DNA of 60,986 nt from Desulfurococcaceae archaeon (GTDB taxonomy: Archaea; Thermoproteota; Thermoprotei_A; Sulfolobales; Ignisphaeraceae): positions 1-60,986 of the forward strand of contig JAJHRF010000005.1 in assembly GCA_020832925.1 (NCBI GenBank). The letters are read 5' to 3'. Positions 45,938 through 55,407 of the stretch are shown here, one piece after another. The notes under the pieces are model-generated. The model saw nothing but the letters and a program-made list of their open reading frames with translations, was not told the origin of the DNA and did not search any database. A program made the translations under genes and the position numbers. Positions within the stretch are counted from its first letter, which is position 1, and each line of letters starts with the position of its first letter.

Positions 45938-46663
45938 ATGCCTTTAGTTATAGCAGCTTTATCTGATGTCCATAGCCCTCGGTATGTATCACTACTTACA
46001 GCCTCTATTAATAATTTCGTGTCCAGGGGTGTGGAAGTAGATCTAGTACTGCTGGCAGGGGATCTAGTGGATAAGAATAATTATGCCTATCTCCACATAG
46101 TTCTAAAGGTTATAGAGAAGCTGAGGAATATACATGGCGAGATACCGCCTATTCTAGCTGTATTCGGTAATGAGGAGTACCAAGGATACGAAGATAGGTA
46201 TCGAAAGCTTTATCCACACGTTACTTGGATCGATGATGAAATTCGTAGCCTGAATATCAATGGAGTGGATCTCTGTATTGTTGGGAGTAGAGGGGTTTTG
46301 ATGAAGCCTACGGTATGGCAACAGAGGAATATTCCGAATATAGAGTCTGTGTATAGGGCTAGGGTTTCGAGGATTAAAGAGATGCTACGTGTATGCAGAG
46401 GAAAAGGTTTCACTATACTTGTCACACATTATGCTTCTACGCTAGCTACACTCGAAGGTGAGGATCCCCGTATACATCCGTTCCTGGGTTACCCAATACT
46501 AGAGAAGTTGAATGATAACGAGAAACCTAGTCTAGCTATACATGGTCATGTACATAACTCTGTGAAAATCTATGCTAAAGTAAATAGTGTCTCTGTTTAC
46601 AACGTATCTTTACCAGCTGCAAAGAGTGTAACTGTTATAAACATAGACCCTGGTTCTCGATAA
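45938..46663 (+). CDS. Calcineurin-like metallophosphoesterase
   Basis: 241 residues from ATG 45938, which has GAGGTGA five bases upstream (TTG 45905 is unlikely). The five metal-binding motifs are in order: ALSDVH, LLAGDLVD, VFGNEE, VTHYAS and HGHVH. Asn and His ligands are all present. It hydrolyses a phosphoester of unknown nature in the cytosol. Confidence 0.88.
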   Translation: MPLVIAALSDVHSPRYVSLLTASINNFVSRGVEVDLVLLAGDLVDKNNYAYLHIVLKVIEKLRNIHGEIPPILAVFGNEEYQGYEDRYRKLYPHVTWIDDEIRSLNINGVDLCIVGSRGVLMKPTVWQQRNIPNIESVYRARVSRIKEMLRVCRGKGFTILVTHYASTLATLEGEDPRIHPFLGYPILEKLNDNEKPSLAIHGHVHNSVKIYAKVNSVSVYNVSLPAAKSVTVINIDPGSR

Positions 46664-46729
46664 CTAAAGCTATGTTGCTGAGTACTGAAATAATATTACC
46701 TTGGGAGTAGCAGTATACCTAGGCTTAAG

Positions 46730-47356
46730 ATGGCGAAGATCAGTGTAAACTATAAGATTTGGTGGTACCAGAGAACATCTTTAATATGCCTGGCTATAGT
46801 ATTTACTGCTTACGGATTACTTCTCCGAATACCTACTCACATCGTATTTCTCGTCTTGCTCCACGTTATGCCTAGCATCTTTAGTCCTCAACATGTTTGC
46901 AAAGCTATACCTATAACAAAACGTATCTACTTCAACTACTGTGGAGCACTTCTACCTCTCCTAATAGCGTTGACGATCTTCGTGCAGAACATAGTTCGCT
47001 GGGACTACGTATTGTTATCTGTAGTATTTTCTATTACTTTATCTGTTTTGCATACCTATGTAACGGATAGGTTTACTCTTGTGAATGTGCCTAGATACTT
47101 CATAGCAATCACCTCTCTAATTATAGCATTGCTAGGGCTGGATACTGCGTACTATCTTTTACCTTTTGCAGTAGTTACGGGGATCATACTTGGCACAGAC
47201 ATTATCCCTTATACAGTGATGAGCGTGAGATCTAGGGAAAAGAGGAAGATCATTATCGGGGGATTCATGGCTCTAGACTCTATAACCTTATCCCTGATCT
47301 TCTCCCTCACAATCTTAACTACGATTAAGCTCCTCTACACAATTTATTTTTATTAA
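46730..47356 (+). CDS. Multi-pass membrane protein, DUF1614-like
   Basis: 208 residues with about six hydrophobic helices. The region LGTDIIPYTVMSVRSREKRK followed by IIIGGFMALDS recalls the archaeal and bacterial DUF1614 family, in which a conserved Gly-Asp loop sits between helices. The function of that family is not known. It follows the phosphoesterase gene by 66 bases. Confidence 0.65.
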   Translation: MAKISVNYKIWWYQRTSLICLAIVFTAYGLLLRIPTHIVFLVLLHVMPSIFSPQHVCKAIPITKRIYFNYCGALLPLLIALTIFVQNIVRWDYVLLSVVFSITLSVLHTYVTDRFTLVNVPRYFIAITSLIIALLGLDTAYYLLPFAVVTGIILGTDIIPYTVMSVRSREKRKIIIGGFMALDSITLSLIFSLTILTTIKLLYTIYFY

Positions 47357-47490
47357 AGAATTTTTAAAAGCTGATAATTACGCAGACATACCTCATCTCT
47401 TTGAATAGGATTTCTCTATGAGAACCTCAGAACAGTATATATACTTTCTTACTCACTACACCATGATGTATAGACCAAGGTGTTGAAACT

Positions 47491-48387
47491 TTGAAGATAG
47501 CAGTCATATCTGATCACGCAATACCTTTGTGGAGCTCTCGCCAGATACTTCTAGCTCTAGAGAAGCTAGGTGTAACACCGCAATACGTAAGGCCTTCAGA
47601 GCTTGTCTCAGTTTTCGGTGAAGGAGAGTACTCTGTTCTCCATCTACCTTCTCTAAAACCTCTAGATGTTGATGGAGCTATCCTGAGAGATCTTGGGACA
47701 TCTTTAACGCTCGAAACTTTCCTCAGAAGATGCAATGTTATACGACATCTCGAAATGCTTGGAACGCTAGTTGTAAACCCTATAGAATCTGTTATCACTG
47801 CTAGAGATAAGTATCGCAGCTTGCTACTTCTATTTAAAGCAGGTATTCCTGTACCTAAAACTTATGTTTTAGAAGACTTCATGATAGTGCCGAAAATCGT
47901 TGAGACGTGGGGTAAAGCTGTTGTAAAACCTATTGTAGGTAGTATGGGTTTCGGTGTAGTGATGACAGAGAACCCTGATGTTGCGTATACAGTAGCTAGA
48001 ACTCTTCTCCAGCTTAAGCAACCTATCTACATACAGAGGTATGTAGAGAAACCTGGAAGAGATATCAGGGTTTTGGTTATCGGTAACGAGATAGCGGCAG
48101 CGTACTACCGTGTTCAGGTATCGCCGAATGCATGGAAAACGAACGTAGCTCAAGGTGCTAAACCTGTCCTCATACCTAAACCAGATAAGGAACTGGAAGA
48201 CCTAGCCTTAAAGGTTATAAAGATCTTGAATCTACACTACGCTGGTATAGATGTAGTAGAATCTCCTGATGGATATAAAGTACTAGAGGTTAATGCTGCT
48301 CCTCAATGGAAAGGATTGCAAAAAGCTACAGGTATCAACCCAGCTACAAAATTAGCTACATACGTTGTTTCTCTTATAAAGCGGTGA
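47491..48387 (+). CDS. RimK-family ATP-grasp ligase
   Basis: 298 residues. A pre-ATP-grasp domain (about 1-95) is followed by the ATP-grasp core: VVKPIVGSMGFGV (nucleotide loop), IYIQRYVEKPGRDIRV, and the Mg-binding YKVLEVNAAPQWKGLQKATG near the end. RimK-type enzymes add glutamate or other amino acids to proteins or cofactors (MptN, CofF, LysX). No LysW gene is nearby, so the lysine-pathway version is less likely; the substrate stays open. The TTG start has GGTGT seven bases upstream. Confidence 0.85.
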   Translation: MKIAVISDHAIPLWSSRQILLALEKLGVTPQYVRPSELVSVFGEGEYSVLHLPSLKPLDVDGAILRDLGTSLTLETFLRRCNVIRHLEMLGTLVVNPIESVITARDKYRSLLLLFKAGIPVPKTYVLEDFMIVPKIVETWGKAVVKPIVGSMGFGVVMTENPDVAYTVARTLLQLKQPIYIQRYVEKPGRDIRVLVIGNEIAAAYYRVQVSPNAWKTNVAQGAKPVLIPKPDKELEDLALKVIKILNLHYAGIDVVESPDGYKVLEVNAAPQWKGLQKATGINPATKLATYVVSLIKR

Positions 48388-48394
48388 CAAGTAT

Positions 48395-48452
48395 ATCGAT
48401 GATGATTACGCAAACCGTCTGATACATGATGACGAGCTCTCGCACTGATTGC
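48395..48452 (+). ncRNA. C/D box sRNA
   Basis: All four boxes are perfect: C ATGATGA 48399-48405, D' CTGA 48419-48422, C' ATGATGA 48426-48432, D CTGA 48445-48448. Guides are 13 bases (TTACGCAAACCGT) and 12 bases (CGAGCTCTCGCA), and the D'-C' spacer is 3 bases. It starts within about 10 bases of the ATP-grasp gene stop, so it is likely processed from that transcript. It should guide two 2'-O-methylations; targets are not in the visible RNA genes. Confidence 0.85.
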
Positions 48453-48573
48453 TACTCTCTATACGAATGCGGAGCACACTCATAGATTTAGAGGTGTGTA
48501 TTCATATATATCTTAATAAAAAAGTGTATACTGTTGGGCAATTCTATCTTGAACTTACTTCAAGAAGAGTTTC

Positions 48574-48897
48574 CTATCCCTCTGTTCCCTCCTCTATGAA
48601 TACTATGTTGTTAGGATTGAAACCGAACTCTTCTATTAGAATCTTTTTTATCTTAACTCTATGATCTCCTTGAATCTCTATCCTACCATTTTTGAAAGTT
48701 CCTCCAGCTGCTAACTTAGATTTTAGGTAAGAAGCCAATTTCTTGAGATCGAAAGCTTTGCTATCTATACCCTCTACCACTGTTACTACTTTCCCTAGTT
48801 TTCTCCGTTCTAACTTTATCTTCACTACCTGGGATTCTGTTTCTAGTTGTGAACATAGCTCTAGAGGTAGTCCTGCGCAGAGGTTATCTAATTTCAT
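48574..48897 (-). CDS. Translation initiation factor aIF1 (SUI1)
   Basis: 107 residues. The SUI1 fold is clear: [21 protein letters not shown] (about residues 24-44), [22 protein letters not shown] and the C-terminal ILIEEFG. It monitors start-codon choice on the small subunit, which is of interest given the non-standard starts in this window. It is divergent from rpoP. Confidence 0.93.
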   Translation of the reverse strand: MKLDNLCAGLPLELCSQLETESQVVKIKLERRKLGKVVTVVEGIDSKAFDLKKLASYLKSKLAAGGTFKNGRIEIQGDHRVKIKKILIEEFGFNPNNIVFIEEGTEG

Positions 48898-48975
48898 TGG
48901 CTTACGTGCCCAGATCTCTTTTTGTATAACAGTTTAAAAGTCTGACTGATCTTTGCTAGAAATTAGGTGTATACA

Positions 48976-49122
48976 ATGGTTAAGTATGTATGCATTAAGT
49001 GTGGTAAAGAGTTTGACGAGTCTGAACTAGCCGTGATGCTTAGCATTAGATGTCCGTATTGTGGGTATAGGGTTATAGCTAAAGCTAGAGGAAGCGATAT
49101 TAAGATCTTGAAAGCTGTTTAA
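48976..49122 (+). CDS. rpoP: DNA-directed RNA polymerase subunit P (Rpb12-like)
   Basis: 48 residues: MVKYVCIKCGKEF..., then CPYCGYRVIAKAR. The two CxxC pairs form the zinc ribbon of archaeal RpoP, and the length is typical. GGTGT lies five bases before the ATG. It is an RNA polymerase assembly subunit. Confidence 0.93.
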   Translation: MVKYVCIKCGKEFDESELAVMLSIRCPYCGYRVIAKARGSDIKILKAV

Positions 49123-49160
49123 ATAAATCAAAGGTTTCGAGGTTAAATTGTTATAGGTAT

Positions 49161-50144
49161 TCACTTAGCTTCCTGCCTAGCTGTTTCCTCTTTTCCTTCT
49201 CCCTCTTCAGCGCTTGGTAGCTTTAGCGAGCTCAATACCTTTGTCAACTCTTTATACCTATTCCTAACAGTAACCTCTGTAACACCTGCTGCAGCAGCAA
49301 CTTCTTTTTGCGTTCTTCTCTCATCATTTATTAGGGCTGCTATGTAAACAGCTGCAGCAGCTATTCCTGCAGGATCTCTTCCAGCTGTAACACCTATCTC
49401 TCTAGCTCTGTTTATGATTTCTATAGCTAATCTTGCTGTAGCTCCGCTAAGCCCTAGTATAGAAGCTATTCTCTGTGCGTATTCCGTAGCATCGACTATC
49501 GGTATCTTCAAGTTCAGCTCTCTAACTAAGAGCCTATAGCATCTAGCTATATCTTTCCTACTACTCTTGGTATGTTTAGCTATCTCATCGAGAGTCCTAG
49601 GAACCCCATGTATTCTACAAGCTGTGTACAGAGCTGCTGCCACCATACTCTCCATAGCTCTACCTCTAACAAGCTCTTTCTCTATAGCTTTCCTGTAAAT
49701 CAGGATAGCCTCTTCTCTTACGAACCTAGGTATATTTAATTGCTCAGCTAACCTCTCAAGCTCATTAAGTGCTTGCAAAATGTTCCTGTTTACAGCACTC
49801 TGAATCCTTGTTCTGCTATGCCACTTCCTTATCCTTATCAATTCTAGCCTACGTTTCAAGTCTAGTTTCCTACTAGAGGCATCTCTACCAAGCCAATCTA
49901 TAATCGTTGAAAGACCGCTATCCTGGAGCGCTATATTTATCGGGCCTCCAGCACGACTTCTCCTCTCCTTCTCTTCTGCTGTAAAAGCGCGCCACTCAGG
50001 ACCTCTATCAATAACATGTTCAGCTATAACCTCGCCGCTGTCTGCACATATCCATATACCGTTGATCTCGTCGTAAACAATGTTTCCGCTAGGACACCTC
50101 GAGATGATATCCTCTGGAGAAGGTTCTGAAGGGCGTATTACCAT
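49161..50144 (-). CDS. tfb: Transcription initiation factor TFB
   Basis: 327 residues. The N-terminal ribbon keeps only Cys 1 and Cys 3 (CPSG...CADS) instead of CPxC...CxxC; a similar loss is known in Sulfolobus TFB1. The B-reader and linker follow ([21 protein letters not shown]-like region). Two cyclin repeats (about residues 125-310) include [11 protein letters not shown] and the recognition helix [20 protein letters not shown], which binds the BRE. The tail is Glu-rich. A TATA box near 50180 gives a short leader. Confidence 0.96.
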   Translation of the reverse strand: MVIRPSEPSPEDIISRCPSGNIVYDEINGIWICADSGEVIAEHVIDRGPEWRAFTAEEKERRSRAGGPINIALQDSGLSTIIDWLGRDASSRKLDLKRRLELIRIRKWHSRTRIQSAVNRNILQALNELERLAEQLNIPRFVREEAILIYRKAIEKELVRGRAMESMVAAALYTACRIHGVPRTLDEIAKHTKSSRKDIARCYRLLVRELNLKIPIVDATEYAQRIASILGLSGATARLAIEIINRAREIGVTAGRDPAGIAAAAVYIAALINDERRTQKEVAAAAGVTEVTVRNRYKELTKVLSSLKLPSAEEGEGKEETARQEAK

Positions 50145-50278
50145 ATTTAGATACCTTTAAGCTATACCGGCGAAAAGCTTATAAGTTTTTCGTATCATCC
50201 TCTACAAGAGTTTAACATAACAAAAGCTTAATAACACTAGAGTTCTAAGATAGAGTTCAGAAAGTAAAGAAATGTGGA

Positions 50279-50354
50279 AGCCGGGTCGTCTAGCGGTCAA
50301 GGATGCGGGGTTTTGGCCCCCGTGACCGGGGTTCGAATCCCCGCCCGGCTACCA
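50279..50354 (+). tRNA. tRNA-Gln(TTG)
   Basis: Acceptor AGCCGGG pairs with CCCGGCT, the anticodon arm is CGGGG-TTTTGGC-CCCCG (anticodon TTG), the T arm is CGGGG-TTCGAAT-CCCCG, and CCA is encoded at 50352-50354. No intron. A TATA-like GCTTAATAA lies near 50226-50234. Confidence 0.95.
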
Positions 50355-50355
50355 C

Positions 50356-51288
50356 TCACCAGCATCTATACCCTTCTACGCTGTAACCTCTGCGTAGATA
50401 TATTATAGCAGCTAACTCGATAATGATTTTCGCCGCTAGGAAAGATGTTATATCTGAGTAATCGTAGGGCGGCGCAACTTCAACTATATCTACAACTCGT
50501 ACACGTTTATCTACAACTGTCTCTAGTATCTTGAGTAGGGATAGAGGATCTATGCCTAGGGGTTCTGGGGTTTGTACCCCAGGGGCATAGGATGGGTCAA
50601 GGATGTCCACATCTATAGATATATAGATATCTTCGCATACAGCTACCCTTTTCCTCATCTCCTCTGAGACTTCCTTAGGATCTGATCCCTGCCATAGCTT
50701 AACTATTTCGAGTCTACCTCTAAACCTCTTATACTCCTCGACTTCCTCTTTGCTAACAGCTCTGACACCTACTATCAAGACTTGCCCCTGTGTTTCATCT
50801 AGTATTCTCCTAATCACTGTAGCGTGGTTGTATCTAGACCCGAGGTACTCATCCCTTAGATCAGCATGAGAATCGAATACCAGTAGGCATGGAGTTCTGC
50901 TTAAGGAAGCTAACGCTTTGAAACTTGGTAGCGTTATTGTATGTTCACCTCCAAGCAGTATAGGTATTCTACCTTCTCTGAGAAGCTCCTCAACCATCTC
51001 TTCTATTCTGCTAAGCGACGTTTTTACATCCCCTGGCGGCAGAACTATATCCCCTATATCTTCAAACCCTATCCTCTCGATATTAAGCCCTGTTAAAACT
51101 GAGCATAGCTCTAGAGATCTCGATACAGTTCTGATTCTAGTTGGAGCTTCTCTACACCCTGACCTAAACGAAGAGGATACATCAAGAGGTACGCCAACTA
51201 TTGTGAAAGGTGTTCTACCCCTATCTACGTTAAACCCTAAGAAGGCGTTCCCTTGGTCTACGCTAACTATGTACAACTTGTAATTCAT
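50356..51288 (-). CDS. speB: Agmatinase (arginase/ureohydrolase family)
   Basis: 310 residues. Manganese ligands are in GGEHT (about residue 119), DSHADLRDEY and SIDVDILDPSYAPG, and TPEPLG follows, as in agmatinases. It splits agmatine to putrescine and urea, feeding the spermidine synthase encoded at 42249-43103. Convergent with tRNA-Gln, one base apart. The ATG is preceded by GAGGT. Confidence 0.9.
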   Translation of the reverse strand: MNYKLYIVSVDQGNAFLGFNVDRGRTPFTIVGVPLDVSSSFRSGCREAPTRIRTVSRSLELCSVLTGLNIERIGFEDIGDIVLPPGDVKTSLSRIEEMVEELLREGRIPILLGGEHTITLPSFKALASLSRTPCLLVFDSHADLRDEYLGSRYNHATVIRRILDETQGQVLIVGVRAVSKEEVEEYKRFRGRLEIVKLWQGSDPKEVSEEMRKRVAVCEDIYISIDVDILDPSYAPGVQTPEPLGIDPLSLLKILETVVDKRVRVVDIVEVAPPYDYSDITSFLAAKIIIELAAIIYLRRGYSVEGYRCW

Positions 51289-51403
51289 ATCGAATACCTC
51301 AACACACTTTTCTCACGGTATAGGGTTAAGATTATTAACGTATATTACCAAGAAATATCTACAGTAGATCTGAAAACCGTTTATGCAGAGATGGTGAAGA
51401 CTG

Positions 51404-53170
51404 GTGAGTTTAACAAAGTACGAGAAGGTGATGAACTTAGCTATTAGAAGAGGTTTCCTATGGCCATCCTTTGAGATCTACGGGGGTCAATCAGGGTTCT
51501 ACGATCTGGGCCCCCTAGGCGTTCTACTTAAGAACAATATTGTAGAGCTTTGGAGAGAAGTATTCGTGAAACAACATCAAGAATTTGTGGTAGAGATCGA
51601 GACCCCTATAATAAACCCAGCTATAGTCTTCAAGGCTAGCGGTCATGAAGAACACTTCACTGATTACGCTGTTGAATGTACTTCTTGTCACCGTATTTTC
51701 AGAGCTGATCACTTAATCGAGGAGGTGCTGGGTACAAATGCCGAAGGTTTGTCTGAGGAAGAGCTTAACAAGATTATCAAAGAACACAACGTGAGGTGCC
51801 CTGTCTGTGGAGGAGAACTCTCTACTGTGAAGAAGTTCTTACTGCTCTTCCAAACGTATATAGGGCCCTACTCTTTGGAGAACTTAGCTTATCTAAGACC
51901 TGAAACTGCTCAAGGCATGTTTATAAACTTTAAACGTGTTTACGAGTTGATGAAACGTAGACTTCCTCTAGGTATTGCACAGATAGGTAAAGTCGTTAGA
52001 AACGAGATATCGCCTAGACAAGGACCTATAAGACTTAGGGAGTTCACCATAATGGAGATAGAGTTTTTCTATGATGAGAAAAACCCGCAGTGCGAGTTAC
52101 TCGACGAGAGGTGTAGCGATAATAAGATCTATATATTGACAGCTGAACAGCGTATACAGGGAGAAACCAAACCTATAAGTATCTTGCCTAGCGAAGCTTA
52201 TAAAGAGAAGATCATTTTAAGCCCTTGGCTTGCATACTGGATGTGTATAGCAGGTAAGTTTGTAAATATGTTAGGGATTCCGCTAGAGAAAACTTATTTT
52301 GAAGAGAAGCTACCTACAGAAAGAGCTCACTACTCTAAACAAACCTTTGACCAGATGGTTTTGGTCGATAAATGGGGTAAGCTAGAGGTTTCAGGGCATG
52401 CTTATAGGTATAGCTACGATCTTGAAAGACATATAGTGTTCAGCAAAAGCGATCTATATGCTGTTAGACAGCTTAAAGAACCTTTGATTGTTAGAAAGAG
52501 GGTTGCTAAATATGATAAGGTGGCTATACTAAAGCTCTTTGGGAAACAGGCAGGTGATGTATTTAAGAAGTTAGCTAAGTATTCACCTGAAGAACTACTC
52601 AAAATCTTAGAAAGCTCGCAGAGAGACGAAATAGAGATCGAAGGTATGAAGATTCCGCGGACAGTGTTCACCGTTGAAGATGTGGAGGAGAAGATCTGGG
52701 TCGAGAAGTTTATACCGCATGTAGCTGAACCTTCTTTCGGTGCTGAAAGACTTATGTATATAACTCTAGAGTATGCCTATAGAGAGCTAGAGGGTGGAAG
52801 GGTTGTTCTCTCGCTACCTAAGAAGCTTGCACCAATCAAAGTCGGTATAGCGACTCTCATCGATAAACCCCAGTTCGAGGCTCTAGCTTCTAGAATTTAC
52901 AACATGCTCAAGATGAAGTACTACGTCGTCATCCTTGAGGGAGACTCCATAGGTAAGAAGTATGCGTATGCTGATGAGGTAGGGATACCCTTCGTTATAA
53001 CGATAGATTACGATAGCGTAGTTGAGGGCTCTACGGTTACCGTTAGGGATAGGGATACCAGAAAACAGATAAGGGTACCTATAGCTGATCTAGCTAAAGT
53101 TATAGATCTAGGTCTAGAGGGTAAGGATATTACGGAGTTTGGCTACCCTGTCATTGAGCCAAAAGACTAA
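51404..53170 (+). CDS. glyS: Glycyl-tRNA synthetase
   Basis: 588 residues, class II. RGFLWPSFEIYGGQSGFYDLGP opens the eukaryote/archaea-type enzyme. Motif 2 is in RNEISPRQGPIRLREFT with YLRPETAQGMF before it, and motif 3 is in VAEPSFGAERLMY near residue 445. An anticodon-binding domain follows (about residues 480-580). CxxC pairs (CTSC, CPVC) lie in an insert near residues 88-145. The GTG start has GGTGA exactly six bases upstream. Confidence 0.96.
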   Translation: MSLTKYEKVMNLAIRRGFLWPSFEIYGGQSGFYDLGPLGVLLKNNIVELWREVFVKQHQEFVVEIETPIINPAIVFKASGHEEHFTDYAVECTSCHRIFRADHLIEEVLGTNAEGLSEEELNKIIKEHNVRCPVCGGELSTVKKFLLLFQTYIGPYSLENLAYLRPETAQGMFINFKRVYELMKRRLPLGIAQIGKVVRNEISPRQGPIRLREFTIMEIEFFYDEKNPQCELLDERCSDNKIYILTAEQRIQGETKPISILPSEAYKEKIILSPWLAYWMCIAGKFVNMLGIPLEKTYFEEKLPTERAHYSKQTFDQMVLVDKWGKLEVSGHAYRYSYDLERHIVFSKSDLYAVRQLKEPLIVRKRVAKYDKVAILKLFGKQAGDVFKKLAKYSPEELLKILESSQRDEIEIEGMKIPRTVFTVEDVEEKIWVEKFIPHVAEPSFGAERLMYITLEYAYRELEGGRVVLSLPKKLAPIKVGIATLIDKPQFEALASRIYNMLKMKYYVVILEGDSIGKKYAYADEVGIPFVITIDYDSVVEGSTVTVRDRDTRKQIRVPIADLAKVIDLGLEGKDITEFGYPVIEPKD

Positions 53171-53243
53171 TAATTTCCTGAGAGCTTAACGATATCAAGA
53201 TGAGAACGTAATTTTACGTGTTTCCAGTGCGGAGGTATACTGT

Positions 53244-53648
53244 ATGTATAATCAAGAGTCATCAGATGATCAACAAGTGAAAACACCTCTTACCCAAGAT
53301 AGTGCACAAGCAAAGGAGGAGAAAGTAGATGTAAAGAAGCTTGTAGCTATTGTCCCGCCTCCAAGTGTTCTATTCGCTAAAGAGAGGAAGACGCTACGTG
53401 AGAAGAGGATAAGGTTGGTATACGATCCTTCAGTTAACAAAGATGAAGCAAAGATCTCTAAAGCGTTAGCTGAGGAGCTCAACATCAAGAACTTCTTAGA
53501 GATAACTGTTGCCGGTAAGAAGCGGTTTAGGTTCAAAGCTGTGATAATGGATTCCCTGCCAAACGATATTGTCTACGTTAATCCCGAGGTTATGAAGATC
53601 CATGGTGTTGCTGATAAAAGTATCTGTACAATAAGAAGTGCTGGCTAA
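53244..53648 (+). CDS. Crenarchaeal conserved hypothetical protein
   Basis: 134 residues. A Gln/Asp/Lys-rich flexible N-terminus of about 35 residues precedes a compact alpha/beta part with IRLVYDPSVNKDEAKISKAL, VAGKKRFRFKA and NDIVYVNPEVMK. It looks like a small double-psi or barrel-type domain, but I cannot name the family. It follows glyS by 73 bases; GGAGGT precedes the ATG. Confidence 0.7.
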   Translation: MYNQESSDDQQVKTPLTQDSAQAKEEKVDVKKLVAIVPPPSVLFAKERKTLREKRIRLVYDPSVNKDEAKISKALAEELNIKNFLEITVAGKKRFRFKAVIMDSLPNDIVYVNPEVMKIHGVADKSICTIRSAG

Positions 53649-53657
53649 TACGGTGCT

Positions 53658-54062
53658 GTGGCTATGGAGAACCTGCTGAAAGCTCTCGAAGAAGCTGTCT
53701 ACAGTCATAGTAAGTATATAGATAAGTGTAAACAGCTTATCAGAAGAGCTAGACAAGTCGATAGTGTAACCATATCTAAAGGGTTTAAAGAGTTGGCTAG
53801 GGAGTCTAAGAAGCTGGAAGAGGTGTTGATGATTCTCAGTAAGAAGGGTTTGAATAGCGTGGCGGATAAGGATTTAGAGACGCTATCGGCTGTAGTATTC
53901 TACGTATACGAGGTGTCTACAGAAGAGGAGCGTGACCTATGGAGTAGATACTCTAAGATTGTTCCTGAAAATATTGAGGAACACCAAGCTCGCTTGAACA
54001 GAGTGAAGATTTATGCTCAGAAGATACTGGAGCTCGCTGAAAGCTATGGAGGTGGTAGGTAG
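53658..54062 (+). CDS. Hypothetical helical protein
   Basis: 134 residues, almost all helix with charged heptad-like runs, no cysteines in a metal pattern and no membrane segment. GTG 53658 or ATG 53664 could start it. It lies 9 bases after the previous gene and is probably co-transcribed. Family unknown. Confidence 0.65.
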   Translation: MAMENLLKALEEAVYSHSKYIDKCKQLIRRARQVDSVTISKGFKELARESKKLEEVLMILSKKGLNSVADKDLETLSAVVFYVYEVSTEEERDLWSRYSKIVPENIEEHQARLNRVKIYAQKILELAESYGGGR

Positions 54063-54167
54063 GAAGATCTTCTCAGCACTAGTGGATACTAACTAGAAAA
54101 CTTAAATACTATTCTTGAGAACAAAGTATGTGAGCTTAGTGTGTAGTAGAAGCTCTAGGGTTCCGAG

Positions 54168-54842
54168 ATGACAAGTGAGATAGTAGAACCCGAGCTGGAG
54201 AGGGTTAAGTTATCGTTAGCTGAAGAGAATCTGTTAGAGCAGATACGTAACTATATATCTAGGCTAGAGCCTTTGCTCCACGAAATCGAGGGTGTTATGG
54301 ATGATCTATTTAAGCAGAAGTTTGAGTCGGCTAGGACTAGGATTGCGAAAGTTTATGAAGATCTTAAGTCTGTGTACGAAACCAGACTTAGCTTAACTAG
54401 ATATGCATCTAAAGTAGCTACTTCGATTGCAAATGGTTTCTACTACATGAGCTTAGTGGAGTCTTTAACGCTGGTTACTGACTATATGCATAGGTTGTCA
54501 CTAGATCTAACGATACTGTGTTCTTCAAGACTTAGCTTAAGCGAATCTCTGGCCATATATATTCAGAATGCTGTTGGTCAGATGAGAGAGTACCTATCCA
54601 GTGTCCGGGAGATGCTTCTATACCTTATCGAGAACCCATCGAAGGTTTCGAGAGTTTCAACTTTTGCAGAGAAGAAGTTCTACGATATACTTCAAGTCCT
54701 TAAGAATCTATATGAAAGTCTTGAGTATGAGAAGCAAGAACCTATGTTACTAGACACCATAACTACCTTAACGAGCTTAGCTTACAGCCTCCGAGATCTT
54801 GGTGAAAAAACTGTATGGATATACATAGTGAGAGCCCCATAG
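54168..54842 (+). CDS. Hypothetical coiled-coil protein
   Basis: 224 residues, all helical with long coiled-coil stretches (about residues 15-75 and 95-200). No membrane helix, no catalytic motif. It overlaps endA by 28 bases, so the two are translated from one mRNA. A structural or scaffolding role is possible but not shown. Confidence 0.7.
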   Translation: MTSEIVEPELERVKLSLAEENLLEQIRNYISRLEPLLHEIEGVMDDLFKQKFESARTRIAKVYEDLKSVYETRLSLTRYASKVATSIANGFYYMSLVESLTLVTDYMHRLSLDLTILCSSRLSLSESLAIYIQNAVGQMREYLSSVREMLLYLIENPSKVSRVSTFAEKKFYDILQVLKNLYESLEYEKQEPMLLDTITTLTSLAYSLRDLGEKTVWIYIVRAP

Positions 54843-55381
54843 CCAGGGTAAAAGTTGTTGGAAGGAAAGCTCTAGTTCTGAACCCAGATGAAGGAGATAA
54901 ATTACTGAAACAGTTCTACGGTAAACCTCTATCCGTATCAAAACCGAGGATAGACCAGAGGTATAGGGAACCCCTCGTTCTATCGCTATACGAAGCTTTA
55001 TACCTCTGTAGAAGAGGTTTGGTTGAGGTAGAGCTTGAAGGGAAGGTAGTTGACTGTAAAACTCTTAGCGATTATTGCGGAAAGATTTCGCATAACTTTG
55101 CCATTAAATATCGTGTCTACGAATACCTTAGGGATAAGAATTATGTTGTGAGAGGGGGTATGAAGTATGGAGCGGATTTCGCTGTCTACACCCTGGGTCC
55201 AGGTTTCGAGCATGCTCCTTATGTCGTTGTGGTAGTGCCTAGGGATCAGAAGATAAGACCCGCTGATATCGTTGCTCTTGGACGTGTAAGCCATAGCGTT
55301 AGGAAGCATACTGTTCTAGCTATCGTGGATAGAGATACAGGTGATATACACTATATAGTTTTTAAGTGGGTTAAGCTATAG
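54815..55381 (+). CDS. endA: tRNA-splicing endonuclease, catalytic subunit
   Basis: 188 residues. The catalytic triad of EndA is visible: Tyr in MKYGADFAVY (about residue 120), His in GFEHAPYVVV, and Lys in SVRKHTVLAI. It cuts bulge-helix-bulge introns such as that in the tRNA-Glu gene of this window. Crenarchaeal EndA works as a heterotetramer with a second, inactive subunit that is not seen here. The start lies inside the preceding coiled-coil gene. Confidence 0.93.
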   Translation: MDIHSESPIARVKVVGRKALVLNPDEGDKLLKQFYGKPLSVSKPRIDQRYREPLVLSLYEALYLCRRGLVEVELEGKVVDCKTLSDYCGKISHNFAIKYRVYEYLRDKNYVVRGGMKYGADFAVYTLGPGFEHAPYVVVVVPRDQKIRPADIVALGRVSHSVRKHTVLAIVDRDTGDIHYIVFKWVKL

Positions 55382-55407
55382 GCTGTAAAGGGTTTAGATC
55401 TAACGCG

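Noticed and set aside
47464-47491. ATGATGT upstream of the ATP-grasp gene
   Set aside because: It resembles box C of two sRNAs but no D, D' or C' follows. It lies in the gene's leader.
51253-51447. Plus-strand frame of 64 codons before glyS
   Set aside because: It overlaps the glyS start out of frame and has no recognisable domain. The region is the speB-glyS divergent promoter.
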